This document shows positions 13,171 through 25,276 of a stretch of DNA of 64,000 nt, piece after piece. A program made the translations under genes and the position numbers. The stretch comes from Epinephelus fuscoguttatus (taxonomy: Eukaryota; Chordata; Actinopteri; Perciformes; Serranidae), in contig NC_064770.1 in assembly GCF_011397635.1 (NCBI RefSeq), positions 24,411,603 through 24,475,602 of the forward strand, given 5' to 3'. The notes below the pieces were generated by a model. That model worked only from the letters and a program-made list of their open reading frames with translations, ran no database searches and was not told the DNA's origin. Numbering within the stretch: the stretch's first letter is position 1; each line of letters starts with the position of its first letter.

Positions 13171-14061
13171 TTAAAGGTGCTCTGTGCAATAAGACTCCTG
13201 ATAATAGCCCAGAATGGACAAACCAAACACTGGCTTCAGAAAGGGCCATTCATGTTGTCGCATTTTTGCGTTTGGCATCAGCCACCATGGTAACTCCAAC
13301 TGCACTGAGCAGCACTGGAGTTACACCAATTTGTAACATGACACTGCTTTATTCAGTGTTTCTATTGGTTTGAATCACCTAGTCCATTTGTTTATAACAG
13401 GAAGAGTCCTTTGTGGATAATTCAGCTTCCAGTTAAAACCTCCTGAACGTCTGGATCTTGTGTTATATAAGAAAAAATGTGACCACACACTAGCATGTTG
13501 CATCAGAAATACATGGATTTGTAATGTGTAACTGCTTTATTCGGTGTTGTTACCAGTTTAAATCACTGGGTCAGTTTGTTTTGGAGAGGAAGAGATTTCT
13601 GTGGATAATTTGGCTCCCGATAAAACCTCCTGAGCAACAAACACCGAAGGAATTCTAGCTAGGAGAAGTTTTAGCTGTTTGCAATCTGCAATTTACCACT
13701 CGACGGCGCCAAATCCCCCTAAATCATATGCACTTCACCTTTAAATCACCGGGTCAGTTTGTTTTGGAGAGAAAGAGACCTCTGCAGATAATTCGACTCC
13801 CGGTGAAAACTTTCTGAAAATCGTAAGTTATTACATTAAAAAAAATACATGAATTTGTAACATGAAACTGCTTTATTCTGTTTCCACCAGTTTAAATCAT
13901 TGGGTCTGTTTGTTTTGGAGAGGAAGAGACCTTCTGAAAACCTCCTGGGCAATGAGCGCTGAAGGAATTCTAACCAGGAGACATTTCAGCTGGTTGCAAT
14001 CTCTAGTCCTTACCACTAGATGCCGCTATATCCCCCTAAATCTTATACACTGACCCTTTAA
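13171..14061. repeat. TTAA-bounded repeat with tandem copies
   Basis: TTAA at 13171-13174 precedes AGGTGCTCTGTGCA. The reverse-complement-like end (TGCACTTCACCT) meets TTAA at 13741-13744, giving a 566-bp interior. A related segment then runs on to a further TTAA at 14058-14061. Inside, a block containing ACTGCTTTATTC, GGGTCAGTTTGTTTTGGAGAG and CCTCCTGA recurs about three times (near 13340, 13530 and 13870). TTAA flanks and short inverted ends suggest a piggyBac-type non-autonomous element that has been tandemly duplicated. No coding content. Confidence 0.5.
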
Positions 14062-15265
14062 CTGATTTTATTTTTTCAACATCACAGTGTAAAAAGTAGC
14101 AGGCTACTTTCAGTACACTACAGTGTAAGCAAAGCCAGCATCTTGTTTGCTGTCTCCTCAAAATTTGGGAAACATCTGAGCATACTCACAACCTGTAAAC
14201 TCGACTGCCTGATGATGGGAATCACCAGGGAATAATACGCGCACGTGGCAGAAACAGGGGGAAACAGGGAATAGACAACAAAGAAAGAAGACATGTAATG
14301 AGCCTGTTCAACGCAGTCACCCAACTGCAGTTCCACGTGAGAGGCAGAGAGCTGTGCTGCTCCTGCCTGATGCAGCCGCACAGAGGTCATTCTTTGGTAA
14401 AAGCAGCAGTGGGATAAATCACATCCAGGCCTGTGTGTCCACATTCTTCTTAACAAAAAATCAGAGAGTAGTGGTGTGCTCTCCTGGGATATTCAGCTGT
14501 CCTGTGAAAGAAAGTGACAGAGTTGGAATAGATAAACAAGAAGGTGGTGAGGGAAACATTTCATTTGGCACCATGGAAGAGAAGATATGGCGGTTTATGT
14601 TGAGGATATGGAGTGAAGATTACAAAAAAAACAGAGGCAGACAGAGAGAGATGTTGCATCCTTGTGCTTTGTTTTAGGAGCTAAATTGCTGGTGGCAGGC
14701 AGTAGCGAACTCAGCAGATTGCAGAGGCTGTGATGCTGCACGTTGCCCTCCTGTTTTTGTTGTGGCTTTGCTCTTTATTAGAGATAACAATTTGGCCAAA
14801 GGCAGAGGCAGGTGCTGCTGGAATTACACAGCAGGTGTAGATGAAGGGAAAAAGGGAAGGGAGCAATAAACAGAGGAGGGATTACACAGTGGGAGAGCTG
14901 GTTGAACGTGGTACATACTGACTGGGGGCGATAACAGAGTTTTCTTTGCATATTGCAGGATGAAACTAAAAGAAAATGTGCGCTTGATGCTGCTGATGGT
15001 GCTGACAATGTTTCACATATTTTTGTTTGTTTGTATTGTGTGTTACCTGGCAGTACATATCCACTGCATCTCTGTTACTGTTTGTTGTTGCCTCTTTTCA
15101 ATCACCTGCCCACTAACACTCAATTTTTCTGTTTCCTTCCCTGCCCTAACCTGTGCCCATTCCTTTTCCAATCTCATACTTTTTCTATCATTTCCCTATC
15201 TTCCTCCACCTATCTACTTTCAATCATCCTCCGAAATCCCTTCCTCCCCTCCTTCCTCCCCCCAG
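14062..15265. other. Upstream/intronic region of gpr139, no exon seen
   Basis: Immediately precedes the gpr139 exon 2 acceptor. The last 120 bases are pyrimidine-rich and end in CCCCCCAG. The open frame that runs from 14953 into exon 2 is intronic read-through: its first 104 codons show no receptor-like sequence and are low-complexity C/T-rich. I looked for a first exon that would encode the receptor N-terminus and did not recognise one. Confidence 0.6.
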
Positions 15266-16251
15266 CTAACATCCTGACAGTGGTCATCCTGTCCCAGCTG
15301 GTGCTGCGTCGTCAGAAGTCCTCCTACAACTATCTCCTGGCTCTGGCAGCTGCCGACATCCTGGTCCTGCTCCTCATTGTTTTTGTCGACTTCATATTGG
15401 AGGATTTTATTTTGGCCACGCCGCTACCTCCATCACTGAACAACGCAGTGCAGGTTCTGGAGTTCTCCTCCATCCACACCTCCATCTGGATCACCGTGCC
15501 TCTCACCATTGACCGTTACATCGCTGTTTGCCACCCACTGCGTTACCACACAGTCTCCTACCCAGCCCGCACACGAAGGGTGATATTTGCTGTGTATATT
15601 GGATGCCTGCTCTCTGCAGCTCCTTATTACTGGTGGCCTGAGCTGTGGCACAGCCTGCCTGGGTTGAGCAATGGTGGCGGAGGAGGAGGGGAGGGCAACA
15701 GGAGAACTGTGGCACAGCATGTTCTGGTGTGGGCCCACTGCGCCACCGTCTACCTCCTCCCTTGCACCGTCTTCTTCTCCCTCAACACTGTCATCGTTCG
15801 CAAGCTGCGCAGACGCCGCAGCTGTTTCCGTCTACGCGGCTACTCCACTGGCAAGACCACCGCCATCCTCCTTGCCATCACCTCCATTTTCGCTGTTTTG
15901 TGGGCGCCACGAACCCTCATGATCCTCTACCACTTCTACTCACCACCTCCAGCCTCACAAGGTGCCGGCCGACTGCTCCACGCGCTCACCGATCTGGCAA
16001 ACATGCTAGCATTACTTAACACCGGGGTCAACTTCTTCCTCTACTGCTTCATAAGCAAGCGTTTCAGGGGCATGGCGGCCAACGTGCTGCGCGCCCTGGT
16101 CCACTGCCGCAAGCAGCCGCCGCCATTCTACGCCAGCCACAACTTTTCCATCACGAGCAGCCCCTGGATCTCACCAGCCAACTCTCACTGCATCAAGATG
16201 TTGGTGTACCAGTATGACAAAAATGGGAAGCCAATCTGTATTTCCTCTTGA
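15266..16251 (+). CDS. gpr139: G protein-coupled receptor 139, exon 2 (partial gene)
   Basis: Encodes TM1 (part) to the C-terminus of an orphan class A GPCR expressed mainly in brain in mammals. The acceptor is CCCCAG|CT at 15264-15266, splitting an Ala codon. Order seen: TM1 [31 protein letters not shown] into TM2; TM3 ending in the DRY box ([12 protein letters not shown]); TM4 ending [12 protein letters not shown]5 [15 protein letters not shown]; a basic third loop [22 protein letters not shown]6 with LWAPR; TM7 [16 protein letters not shown]. The tail [20 protein letters not shown] plus KNGKP closely matches GPR139 rather than GPR142. The exon gives about 327 residues; mammalian GPR139 is about 353, so roughly the first 40 come from a missing exon 1. 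Oddity: a glycine-rich insert ([13 protein letters not shown]) in extracellular loop 2. No cysteine is seen at position 3.25, counted back from DRY. A teleost gpr139-like paralogue is not excluded. Confidence 0.95.
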
Positions 16252-16489
16252 GTCCTCAGCCACCAGCAGCCGCCCCCACCCTCAGTTGTTGGGGAACATA
16301 TTCAGGCATTGTCTCCTTGGTGACCAGCTTTGCCCGCATGGGACTCTTTGAGGCTTGAAAATGTCAACACGCCCAGAGAGCACAGAGGGGACAGTTTAGC
16401 TAGCTTTGACCGATAACAAAGTGGTCAGCTAGCAAGGTGGAAAAGCAAACAGCAGATGCGTGCTTGACAGAAAACAGCCTCTCATGTTC

Positions 16490-16652
16490 AATAAAGTATT
16501 CACAAAGCAGCAACCAGCATCAAATAGATGTTGTTTCCTCCATGCAAAAAAAAACAAACAAAAAAAACTGTAAAGACTGTGACTCACAGACTGATAAAAG
16601 GATATCACCACCATCTATCACTTGACTATGAGCCACAGCACTAAAGAATAAA
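16490..16652 (+). terminator. Candidate gpr139 polyadenylation signals
   Basis: Two AATAAA hexamers follow the gpr139 stop: 16490-16495 (239 nt after it) and 16647-16652. Either could end the transcript; the choice is inferred. Confidence 0.4.
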
Positions 16653-16659
16653 CTGACAG

Positions 16660-17641
16660 TTAGACGAGTCCTCGGTGAAGCTTCAAAAGCTCAGACACAT
16701 TGATTTCTTTATGGGCGCTCTCTGTTGCACACTGCCGCCAACAGTGTGAGGAGCTTTGAACAGCTGCGTCTTTGTCCACTGGGAGTTGTTTCCAGAAAGC
16801 AGAGATATCCGGTCTGAGAGTCTGGGCGCTGAACATCTCACCTCGAGGGGTGATTTCACTCAGGCAGAGCCACCGACGGTTCTGGCTGTCTCTCAAGCAA
16901 TGTTAAAACAGCGCTGTCATTTAAACTTTAATATGCAGGGGAGTCTCAAAGGCATGTTAATATGGGCTTTTTTTTTTTAAGAACGAACAGCCCTCCTTGA
17001 CTTTCCTTGTGTGTGTGCCACGTTCATCCTAGCAGTGCAGGTCACCTACAAGTCGGCGCTCGCTATGGAAGTTAGACCACAGATTGTCGTAGGATGAGTA
17101 GACTCTGCTTATTGTTGGTTAAATATTTATTAATGGTAGACTTGACTGTTATTGTAGCTTGGCAAAAATACAAGACAAAAAATATGACTTGGGGTCAGAG
17201 CCAAGATGTCATTAATCACATTTCCAATATTAGGAAGAGGAAATTTCTGCTATTAGTAGATAGTCCTCTATTAACTATTAATGGTCTTTGGTGACTTACT
17301 GTTAGCCATTATCTGGATGAATATAATGAATGTAACTGAACAGCTCTTTAACCCTTTAGCTTTTGGAGAGACTGAGAGAGAGAGAGAGAGACAGAGAGGA
17401 CAGGAAAATCATCTGTCCTTCCCTTCGGTTTGTTGTCCCTCATCCAAGGTTTTCAGTCCCATGATGCAGCAGTGAATTTGGTCTCAGGGCCACAGTGACA
17501 CATTTCAGCTCGGCTCATTCTGCTGCTGGCTGATGGCAATTCAGTAATATTTTACACTGAAACACAGTCACGTACATCAACTCTGTCTCAGTGCTGCCCG
17601 AGTCCTGCCCGGTAACAAACCATAAATGTTAACACACATAC

Positions 17642-17686
<45 letters not shown>

Positions 17687-18380
17687 ACGCTCTGTATTGC
17701 CCACAGAAACAGCACATTGAGATCAATGCACATCCATTCTGCAGACACCTTGGGGCATTAGCAGTGTTCATCTATCTTGCGAGGATGGAGCTGCGCCAAA
17801 GGGCAGATTTCTGTTAATACCTGCCCGGAGATATCAGACACATCAGGCCTTGTTTTAATGGATAAGGCTTTAAATCTGATGAATGTCAGATGTGTCTCTC
17901 GCAGCTGATAAAGTCGTGCCCTCCAAACTCTTGTTCAACACTCAAACGTCTGAGACACTTCGGGGGGTTGACTGCAAGTGTGTCATTGCTCTTTTTCTCA
18001 CCCCTCTCACGACTGTTAAAACAAAAACTGGCAGCTGAAAATCAGGGTTTCATAGTTTGGGCTATTTTTCAAATCGGTTATCATAACATTTAACCAGCTT
18101 CAGTGCTGAGATGCGTGGACAGGTCGACTCAACAAGACAAGTCCATTAGGAGTGATCAGCGTACTTTCCAACCTTGAGACCTCAAAAATAGGAAGGATTT
18201 CAAATCCAAAGTTGTCTGAGCATCTTCTCCCAGAAAAATCTCAGAGACTTTGTGTCCTGCATTCTCGTGACTTTTAATCAGACAATGATCGTAACAATTA
18301 ACGCAAATTCAGCCAATCCATGTGAATTCTGCACAACCTTGCATTTTTATCCAGACACCTCAAAATTACCACAAATTAGA
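16660..18380. other. Intergenic, no gene seen
   Basis: Non-coding text downstream of gpr139 with one long (CA)n tract and a short (GA)n tract near 17372-17395. Frames are short and unrelated to known domains. Confidence 0.55.
17647..17685. repeat. (CA)n microsatellite
   Basis: About 19 CA units. Confidence 0.92.
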
Positions 18381-18381
18381 A

Positions 18382-18898
18382 CAACACATTCTCACTCCGA
18401 CCTCGTCACATATTGACGTTTTGGTCATGGACTTTCCACATCCACATACGACGTGCAAGATACCCTGGGTGCGTAGGTTGTTGACGTTCTGGGACACCGA
18501 GTCAAGTTCTGCCTGTTACATGCATTGTCACACAGGAAGTTTAACATTTACATACAGTCTCTTTCAAAATAAATGCAGTAAGTTGGTGCAACACTGTGAA
18601 TTGAACAACAAACGCACATGGTTGGGTTTAGGCAACAAAAGGAAGTGGTTAGGTTTAGGAAAAAAGATCCATCCGCAACACTGCACGCCCTTCTCAGACT
18701 TTCACTGCCTTAATTTTCATCCTTGTCCTTCCATGTTTCCCCGTCATGGCCAGGTGTTGTTGAAATATGAAGGCAATCAGCCGCATACCATGCTGACATG
18801 GTGATTAAAGGGCGCCTTTTTTTTGTTGGTTTCTGACACAGCAAGTCACTACACAAGCGCCGGATTTTGACTGCCCAGTCTTGGAATGAGACTGGGCA
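18382..18898 (+). repeat. Dispersed repeat, copy B
   Basis: The same ordered words as copy A: CAACACATTCTCACTCCGAC at the start, TACATACAGTCTCTTTCAAA, GGTTGGGTTTAGGCAACAAA, GGTTAGGTTTAGGAAA, AGTCACTACACAAGCGCCGG, and an end near GGAATGAGACTGGG. It keeps both ends and lacks part of the central block found in A. No coding content. Confidence 0.7.
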
Positions 18899-19032
18899 CT
18901 TTAGAACAGGTGAAATTTAATTTCATTGTAGAGCTGCATGCAGCATATTGATTCGCTCAGAGACAGGCTCACACACACACAGGAACAAGGCTTACTGTTA
19001 ACATCACATGGCGTTACCCAACTGTTATTAAC

Positions 19033-20417
19033 CAGGGTTGGGAACGATTAACCGATACGACCGGATATCCCAGATATCCAAGCGAGAGATACGGCTGTGT
19101 CGGTAGCAGCCTCCTCAATCGATACGAATCAGCCATGAATCCTTAGATGAATCGATTGTAGAGTCATGGATCGGGTATCGTGAGACTAGCAATCGGTTGA
19201 CTGGCTTTAACAGTTTGCATCTCTAAAACAACGCGAGACCCGGCGGCATGCTCCATAGCAGGCATTACTGACAACGATAATAGATGTAAACATCAGCACC
19301 AGCTTGACCGGTGGAGCTGAGGAACAGAAGCTAATGCTGGTTGGATAAACCAGGGAGCAGCCAAGCCGCAGCAGAAACTAAAGGCGAATCCTGCCGGATG
19401 TGGGTTGAACGAGGGGTCACAGACACAGACAGAAATATGTATTCCTGTCAAATACGGCGGCCATAGCGCTCCGGGGCACAAGATAACGGCTTCCCAGCGA
19501 CCGAGAAGCCCGGTTCCAGGTCCAAGAAGTCTTTGTCGGTGTCATGACTGCCCAAAAATACCTGAACAGCCGAGCTGTGGCAGCACCAGCGCACAGGTAT
19601 GTGATGTGTCAGAGGAGAAACGAGCCGTTCACATTTCCACAAACCTCAGCGCACTTTAGGGACTGTTCTTTACTTGTCAGACGAGGAGGGTGGCTGGTTG
19701 ATTTTGATTTTATTTATTTATTTATTTTATTTTGATCCCCCCTATGTTAAACACTTATTCATGCTGCTTTTGAAGTATGAATAAGTCAATAAGTAATTTA
19801 TTCCATTGAAATATCAGTGATGTATTATAGAAAAGTGATTTATCTTTTTATAAATGACAAACAGAGTGTAACAAACACAGAGAAATAGTCTGACATGCTG
19901 TCAGTGATAAGCTGCTAGTCATCACAGTCCATGATATCAACTAAAAGCAGGAGATATCAGATTCTGCCCCTACATTGCATGTTATTATTTTATTCTGCTT
20001 TATGTTTATATTGTACAGTGTTATGATAAACTTTATTCCAGACTCAGGTCCATATAAGATACATAGAAAAACACAGACAATGTGTGATTTTATTGTTGTT
20101 TGTCTTTTTATTTTATTTTTGCCAGTGCCATACAGCAACAATGCTTGGAGATGTGGTCTTTTACAAATTTGAAAATACTGTAAGAATGTCACTTTTATAG
20201 AATTGGCTTCTTTATTTTAAAATATATGATTAATGTCTACATCAACAAAAGTTAACCATAGAATCCTATCAAATCGTATTGAATCGTAGCGTTCCTACAC
20301 TGTATCGAATCGTATCAAATCATTTTGTATTAAAAATATATCGTTTTTGAATCGTATCGTAACCCGTGTATCTAGATACGTATCGAATCGTCTATCACAG
20401 AGAGATTCCCAACCCTA
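19033..20417. mobile_element. hAT-type non-autonomous element
   Basis: Ends are CAGGGTTGGGAA on the left and, on the minus strand, TAGGGTTGGGAA on the right, typical of hAT termini. Flanks TTATTAAC (19025-19032) and GTATTAAC (20418-20425) match at 7 of 8 positions, fitting an 8-bp target duplication. The interior near 20265-20395 repeats ATCGAATCGTATC-like words, and 19070-19190 contains similar GATACGA/ATCGAT words, so the element carries subterminal motif clusters that could be transposase-binding sites. No DDE or dimerisation domain was recognised. Confidence 0.7.
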
Positions 20418-20979
20418 GTATTAACGTGTTAAACAACAGAGTCACCATTTTGGTGTCAGTGTGAAATTAACAGCCTGTTAGCTGCTGCTGTGGGGCTTCT
20501 GCCCAAGCAGCAAAACATGACGATTAACGTTAGGGATGAGATCACATTGTGCTGTGTTAGCTCATGCTAACAAGTACCGAGCTGCTGGAGATGGTCCTTC
20601 AGCACTGCAGCAAACTGCATCAATAGCTGATTGTTGATGATCAGCTGTTGATGGCCTCTACCCCCCCCATCACCACAAAAAGATTCAAAACACTGAATGC
20701 TCATAATAAAATGCTCCCAATCTGTGAGTATGTTTGCAAATTTCACTCCCTAATTTCAGTGGGGGAAAAAAAGAAGCCAATAATCATGTTGATTACATTC
20801 AAATTGGTTTAGTTTTTGGTTCATGCCCCTGGCACTTTAGCGGAGAACCAGGGGGAGGAGGGAGGGAGGTCAGGCTGTAGGCTGGGCCCGCGCCAGGGAC
20901 CCACTGCCGGCTGTCATTCCTGGCCCACACACCCCTAGGTCCTGGATGCCTAAACGAGGCAGAACAGTTTTTCCTCATC

Positions 20980-21092
20980 CGCTGTGAGGGCCCAAAGGAC
21001 ATAGGGATGTCGTATGCTGTACAGCCCTCTGAGGCAAATTGTGATTTGTGATATTGGGCTTTATGAATAGAATTGATTGATTGATAGAACAG
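20980..21092 (+). repeat. 3' tail of a SINE/LINE retroelement
   Basis: The word series GCCCTCTGAGGCAAATTGTG, GATATTGGGCTTTATGAATA and the terminal repeat ATTGATTGATTGAT is the usual 3' end of an abundant teleost retroelement (known from memory, family not named). A shorter relative of the tail, GGGCTTTATAAATAAGACTG, occurs at about 48398-48417. Confidence 0.55.
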
Positions 21093-21189
21093 GAGGCTCC
21101 CCAGCTCCTGATGCACCTCTCAAACCCCCACTAGAGCTTCCCGTCAGACTTGCACACATAAAGCAGTCGGCACAGAGACATGTGTCCCC

Positions 21190-21216
21190 CAGCAGCAGCA
21201 GCAGCAGCAGCAGCAG
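21190..21216. repeat. (CAG)n triplet repeat
   Basis: About nine CAG units on the plus strand. Confidence 0.9.
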
Positions 21217-22032
21217 ACTAACGCGGGCCTGACTGGTGCCCCTCTCCAGACCCCAAAGGGATGGAGAAGGAGGGAGTAAGGAGGAAGGGCCAACGGGGAG
21301 GAAACAGTTGGCTGCTCTTTTAGAGTTGTAGGGCTTATATACGCCATACAGTGTCAGAAACAGGTTGTTATAACAAAAAAGAAAAAAGATGTGATCATCT
21401 GAGATAAATTGGAAGAAAAACATGAGAGTTGTGACCTCAGGGGGAAACCGGGAGAGGACAATCAAAAACAGGCGCCCCCTGGGAAAAATGGGAGGGTCGA
21501 CAAGGTTGGTGATCGAGTCACTGGTATTAACTGAAACGTCTAAATCCCCGGTGTCTTATGACCCGCACCCTTGACTTCACAAGTAGGTGAAGTTTTGGCT
21601 AAATCTCCATAAAATGAGGCGTTAGCTCATGCAGGACACCAGCCCATTCTCATTCCAGAGTCGTCAAATACCACTGCTTTGTCATTGATTTTGGCAGCAG
21701 ACACCTGACGCCAAAAGCAACCTTTCACAGCAGTATGATATGCCTTCAGGCACGTATCAGTTTGTAACACAGCTGGACATAACCTTTCGCAGTGTTATGA
21801 TATGCTCCTAGTGAGCAGGACAGTATAACGGCATACCTATAATATAGGTATAACTGAAATGCTTTCAGTAACGATATATATGGACCTAGAAAGTTTCTAT
21901 AGGTGATTGATTGAGTCATTGTTTTATAATCAGTCATGCATCAATCACAGCCCATCCTCACGACAAGGCGGCTCATTTTAATATGACTTCCTACCCGCTG
22001 ATCTCTGCGACACCAGTGCTCACACTCACCAA

Positions 22033-22058
22033 TGCTGCTGCTGCTGCTGCTGCTGCTG
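22033..22058. repeat. (CTG)n triplet repeat
   Basis: About eight CTG units, in inverted orientation to the CAG tract about 820 bp upstream. Confidence 0.9.
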
Positions 22059-22237
22059 GCAAAGCTTTGCCTCCATCTGTCTAATTAAGAGTCCCAACAT
22101 GGCTGAAAGGTCAAAATGGTATTTAACGTCTCGCTTTGGGCCCACTCTTGTAGACCCGGGGTGGTGATGAGGGTTCTGTGTTTCACTCCCTGTATTGGCT
22201 TTGCACGCTACCCATGTAATCCAGGGATCATCTTAAA

Positions 22238-22640
22238 AAGGGAACAACACCCATTTTCAAAATCGATACATGTTTTTCCTATTGTCTAAGATAGTCCAAA
22301 TTTATCAGTGGACATAAACAACTCTCTTCCAAATGATAAAGTCTGGTGCTGTTACAAAGACAGTGAATAGGTAACAATGTTCTAGATGACACTGAGAGCA
22401 CCTCAGGAAATGTTCTGAGTATATGGGTACATTTTCTGTTTGAGAACTGAGAACACTACGACAGAACAAAGCTCATTTTGGCAAAAACATTAATAAACAC
22501 TATAACATCACAAGTTTGAGACTTACTTCTCTAGTTTATGGCTTTAAGACAGAGTAGCTCATGTTCACAAATATCGATTGAACTTTCCTTGGCCATGGAA
22601 ATCATATATTGGAATTCTTAATTTAGATGGTGTTCCCCCA
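22238..22640. repeat. Dispersed fish repeat with weak inverted ends
   Basis: Left AAAGGGAACAACACCCATTTT; right, read on the minus strand, GGGGGAACACCATCTAAATT. The interior includes AACTCTCTTCCAAATGATAA and GTCTGGTGCTGTTACAAAG, recalled as common in teleost genomes. No coding content. Confidence 0.45.
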
Positions 22641-23683
22641 TAAAAGGGGGGATGCCAACCCTAGCTCTATAAGGAGAGTGTTTTAAAATATAATTGGTGA
22701 ATAACTCAGAGCCGACATGAATTTTGGCCCAAACTACTAAAACCCAGGTAAGATTATCTTCAATCTCCAGTCAGAGCTACATTAAAAACTTCCTTTTTTT
22801 TACTACTGTATTTGCAGCAACTCCAACTTTTGGCTTATGTGATAGTCTTTTCAATTTCTTTTCCCATCAAAGATTACGTTAACTGGAGTGAACCTATTTC
22901 TCCAAATTCCCCTCTTTTCGCTTCAGTTGTGCTTCGCTCCTCCTCCCTCAGCTTTGTTCCCCACAAATTGATTTTCTTCAAAATTGCAATGTGAATGGAG
23001 GAGCGCCAACTGCCACTTTACTCTGCACTCCTCCCACTTATCCCTCTTTCCTCCCACTTAATGTCAAACACACTCACTCGTGCTTAATTTCACAAGTGTC
23101 CTTTTTGCTCGTTAACTGATTACCTTGAAGTCTTTTATGCTACATGTGCATACTGAGCATGTTCTCATCAGAAAATGGATCCATGCGGTTAGGGACCTTG
23201 AGATGAAACTGGTGGATGTCGAGCTCTATTTGATGGAGATGAAGGGCCAAAGGGTCGATAACTGGTAATCACACCACTAGCTCCTTGACTCCGTGTCAAT
23301 CAAAGTCATCCTCAGCCGGACATTTCATTTAGTGTAAAGGCACTAAAATATGTGCTTTAATCCTCAATCAATATCACTAATGATCCGACTATGATCGTTA
23401 AGAAAGTAAGATCACAAAAAATGATTTGGGCTTCAGCCTGCGGAGCTCACGCCAGATCAATGTTGCCATGACATTCATTTCACGTGTTAACCTCATCCAG
23501 TGTTTCGGGCGATGTTAATGTGACATTTGTGGGAGAACCGGCGCCTCAGTCCCGCGGCCTCCTGGGAATGAGGCAGGCATGCTGGGAAACCAAAGCAAAC
23601 AGATGAGTGGGGGGGCTGCAGAGAGAGTGTCACATGCAGGTGCTTCTTCGTCTCCCACGTGAGGCACTGGGGAGCAGGTGGGA

Positions 23684-23684
<1 letters not shown>

Positions 23685-23724
<40 letters not shown>
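23685..23724. repeat. (GT)n microsatellite
   Basis: About 19 GT units. Confidence 0.92.
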
Positions 23725-23725
<1 letters not shown>

Positions 23726-24525
23726 TGCCAAGAAATCCTCCCTATTATGAGAAAAAAATGCCCAAGATCTATATTTTCTATAGCCAGATATTAAAAAGAT
23801 AACCAAACATAAATCAATCAGAAGGTGAAATTGTATTTTCTCTCTCACACCTACGCCGTTTCCTCTCTGTCTCTCTCCTGCTTTGCTCTACAGTGTGTGT
23901 GAGCAAGTGTGCGTGCGAGTGTGTGTGTACATAATGTCCATGTAGACAGAAAGAAGCTTTAAAAAGTGTTTGTGCCATAGGACATGTAATGTATGAAATC
24001 AAATATGTATTTATACTCAGTCATGGTGAATATAATTACATACAGCACAGTATTATAACGATATATCTTTGAATGTACAACTGATGCTTCTGGCTTTTTT
24101 TTTGTTTTGTTTTTGGTATTTTTCTGATCGTGATTTTCTACACAATGACCTTTTTTGAGCAGTATTTTACCCTTCTTCATGGCAGTGTTTCAGAACTGTG
24201 TTTTTTGATTGTACTGGAGTGACTATAGGCTTGCATAATTTTTCCTCCTAATGAATGTATTGACTGTATAAAGAGTCTGTATTACTGTGCTGTGAGAAAG
24301 TATGCAGAAAAGTATTGGCTGATATCAATATTTTTTGATTAAAGAAATAAAGAACAGTATCTCTGAGGATTGAGTGCTCCTGATGATCCGTCTTTTTTGT
24401 GTGCATGTGAGATCACACGCTCTAACTCTTTTTCCAATATAAACAGCACACTTTAGTGGTTTTGTAGGCATATAATGGAATACTTTACCTGCAAAATGAC
24501 AATTTGTACATCAATTACACATCAT

Positions 24526-24871
24526 ATTATTCAGAATGACGGCACTGTGGTCCAGTGGTTAGCATTGTCGCCTCACAGCAAGAGGGTTCTGGGTTGGAGT
24601 CCAAGGTAGGGGGGGTTTGAACCCTGAGTGAGTACTCCGGCTTCCTCCCACAGTCCAAACACATGCAGGTTAAGTTAACTGGTGGCTCTAAATTGTCCGT
24701 AGGTGTGAATGGTTGTCTGTCTCTATGTGTCAGCCCTGCGATAGTCTGGTGACCTGTCCAGGGTGTACCCCGCCTCTCACCCAACGCCCAATGTCAGCTG
24801 GGATAGGCTCCAGCCCTCCTGCGACCTCTAACAGGATAAACTGTTTTGGAAATGAATTAATTATTCAGAAT
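24526..24871 (+). mobile_element. Retroposed SINE-like repeat with target duplication
   Basis: The body, 24538-24859, has the words CACTGTGGTCCAGTGGTTAG, CGCCTCACAGCAAGAGGGTT, CCGGCTTCCTCCCACAGTCC and GGGATAGGCTCCAGCC of a very common fish repeat. It is bounded by an exact 12-bp duplication ATTATTCAGAAT (24526-24537 and 24860-24871). The minus-strand frame across it is not a gene. Confidence 0.8.
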
Positions 24872-25276
24872 TTGCATTAAAAAATGTTATTCTTGCATGC
24901 CGCCACTGTGAACAAGAGTCCAAAAATGGGAAAAAAAATTATCTATAAATTGAAATAAAGGGGGGCTGTGTTTAACAACAGCAAAACTATATCAAAGCAT
25001 CCATTTACACAAGTCGTGCAGTATAATCCAAGTCTCATTTTGTGGTCATATGCACAGTACTTCCCAAACACATGCATTTTCTGTAAAGCAATACCATTTA
25101 ACATTTAAACAATTAAGTGACCAAGTAGCATGCCTGGGTATGCTTGTGTTTGAACATGTGAGCTCAGGCACACTCGGGGCACAGTCAGCATAAGAAGAGG
25201 CAGAAGTGTTTTAATTTTAATATTTCAGCGGAAATGTTTGGGAAGCACTGTGCACATGACGGGATAAGAAAGACTT

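Larger units (their letters stand above)
20418..24525. other. Intergenic with repeat relics, no gene seen
   Basis: Contains a SINE/LINE tail, two triplet repeats, an AACACC-type repeat and a GT tract, listed separately. The segment at about 21649-21760 starts CCATTCTCATTCCAGAGTCG and resembles the end of the copies A-C repeat family. The region 23380-23640 is GC-richer and non-repetitive, but I see no frame or splice pattern to call it an exon. Confidence 0.5.

Noticed and set aside
14953..15264. N-terminal 104 codons of the long frame leading into gpr139
   Set aside because: Low-complexity C/T-rich read-through of the intron and polypyrimidine tract; the receptor exon begins at the CAG acceptor (15265/15266), where homology to GPR139 starts.
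15433..16019. Shadow ORFs on both strands over gpr139
   Set aside because: The receptor frame explains this exon with full-length homology; the others are GC-rich shadows.
18322..18804. 160-codon plus-strand ORF
   Set aside because: Overlaps dispersed repeat copy B; related copies at 9668 and 36382 do not keep the frame.
24527..24784. Minus-strand 85-codon ORF
   Set aside because: Lies wholly within a retroposed SINE-like repeat bounded by a 12-bp duplication.
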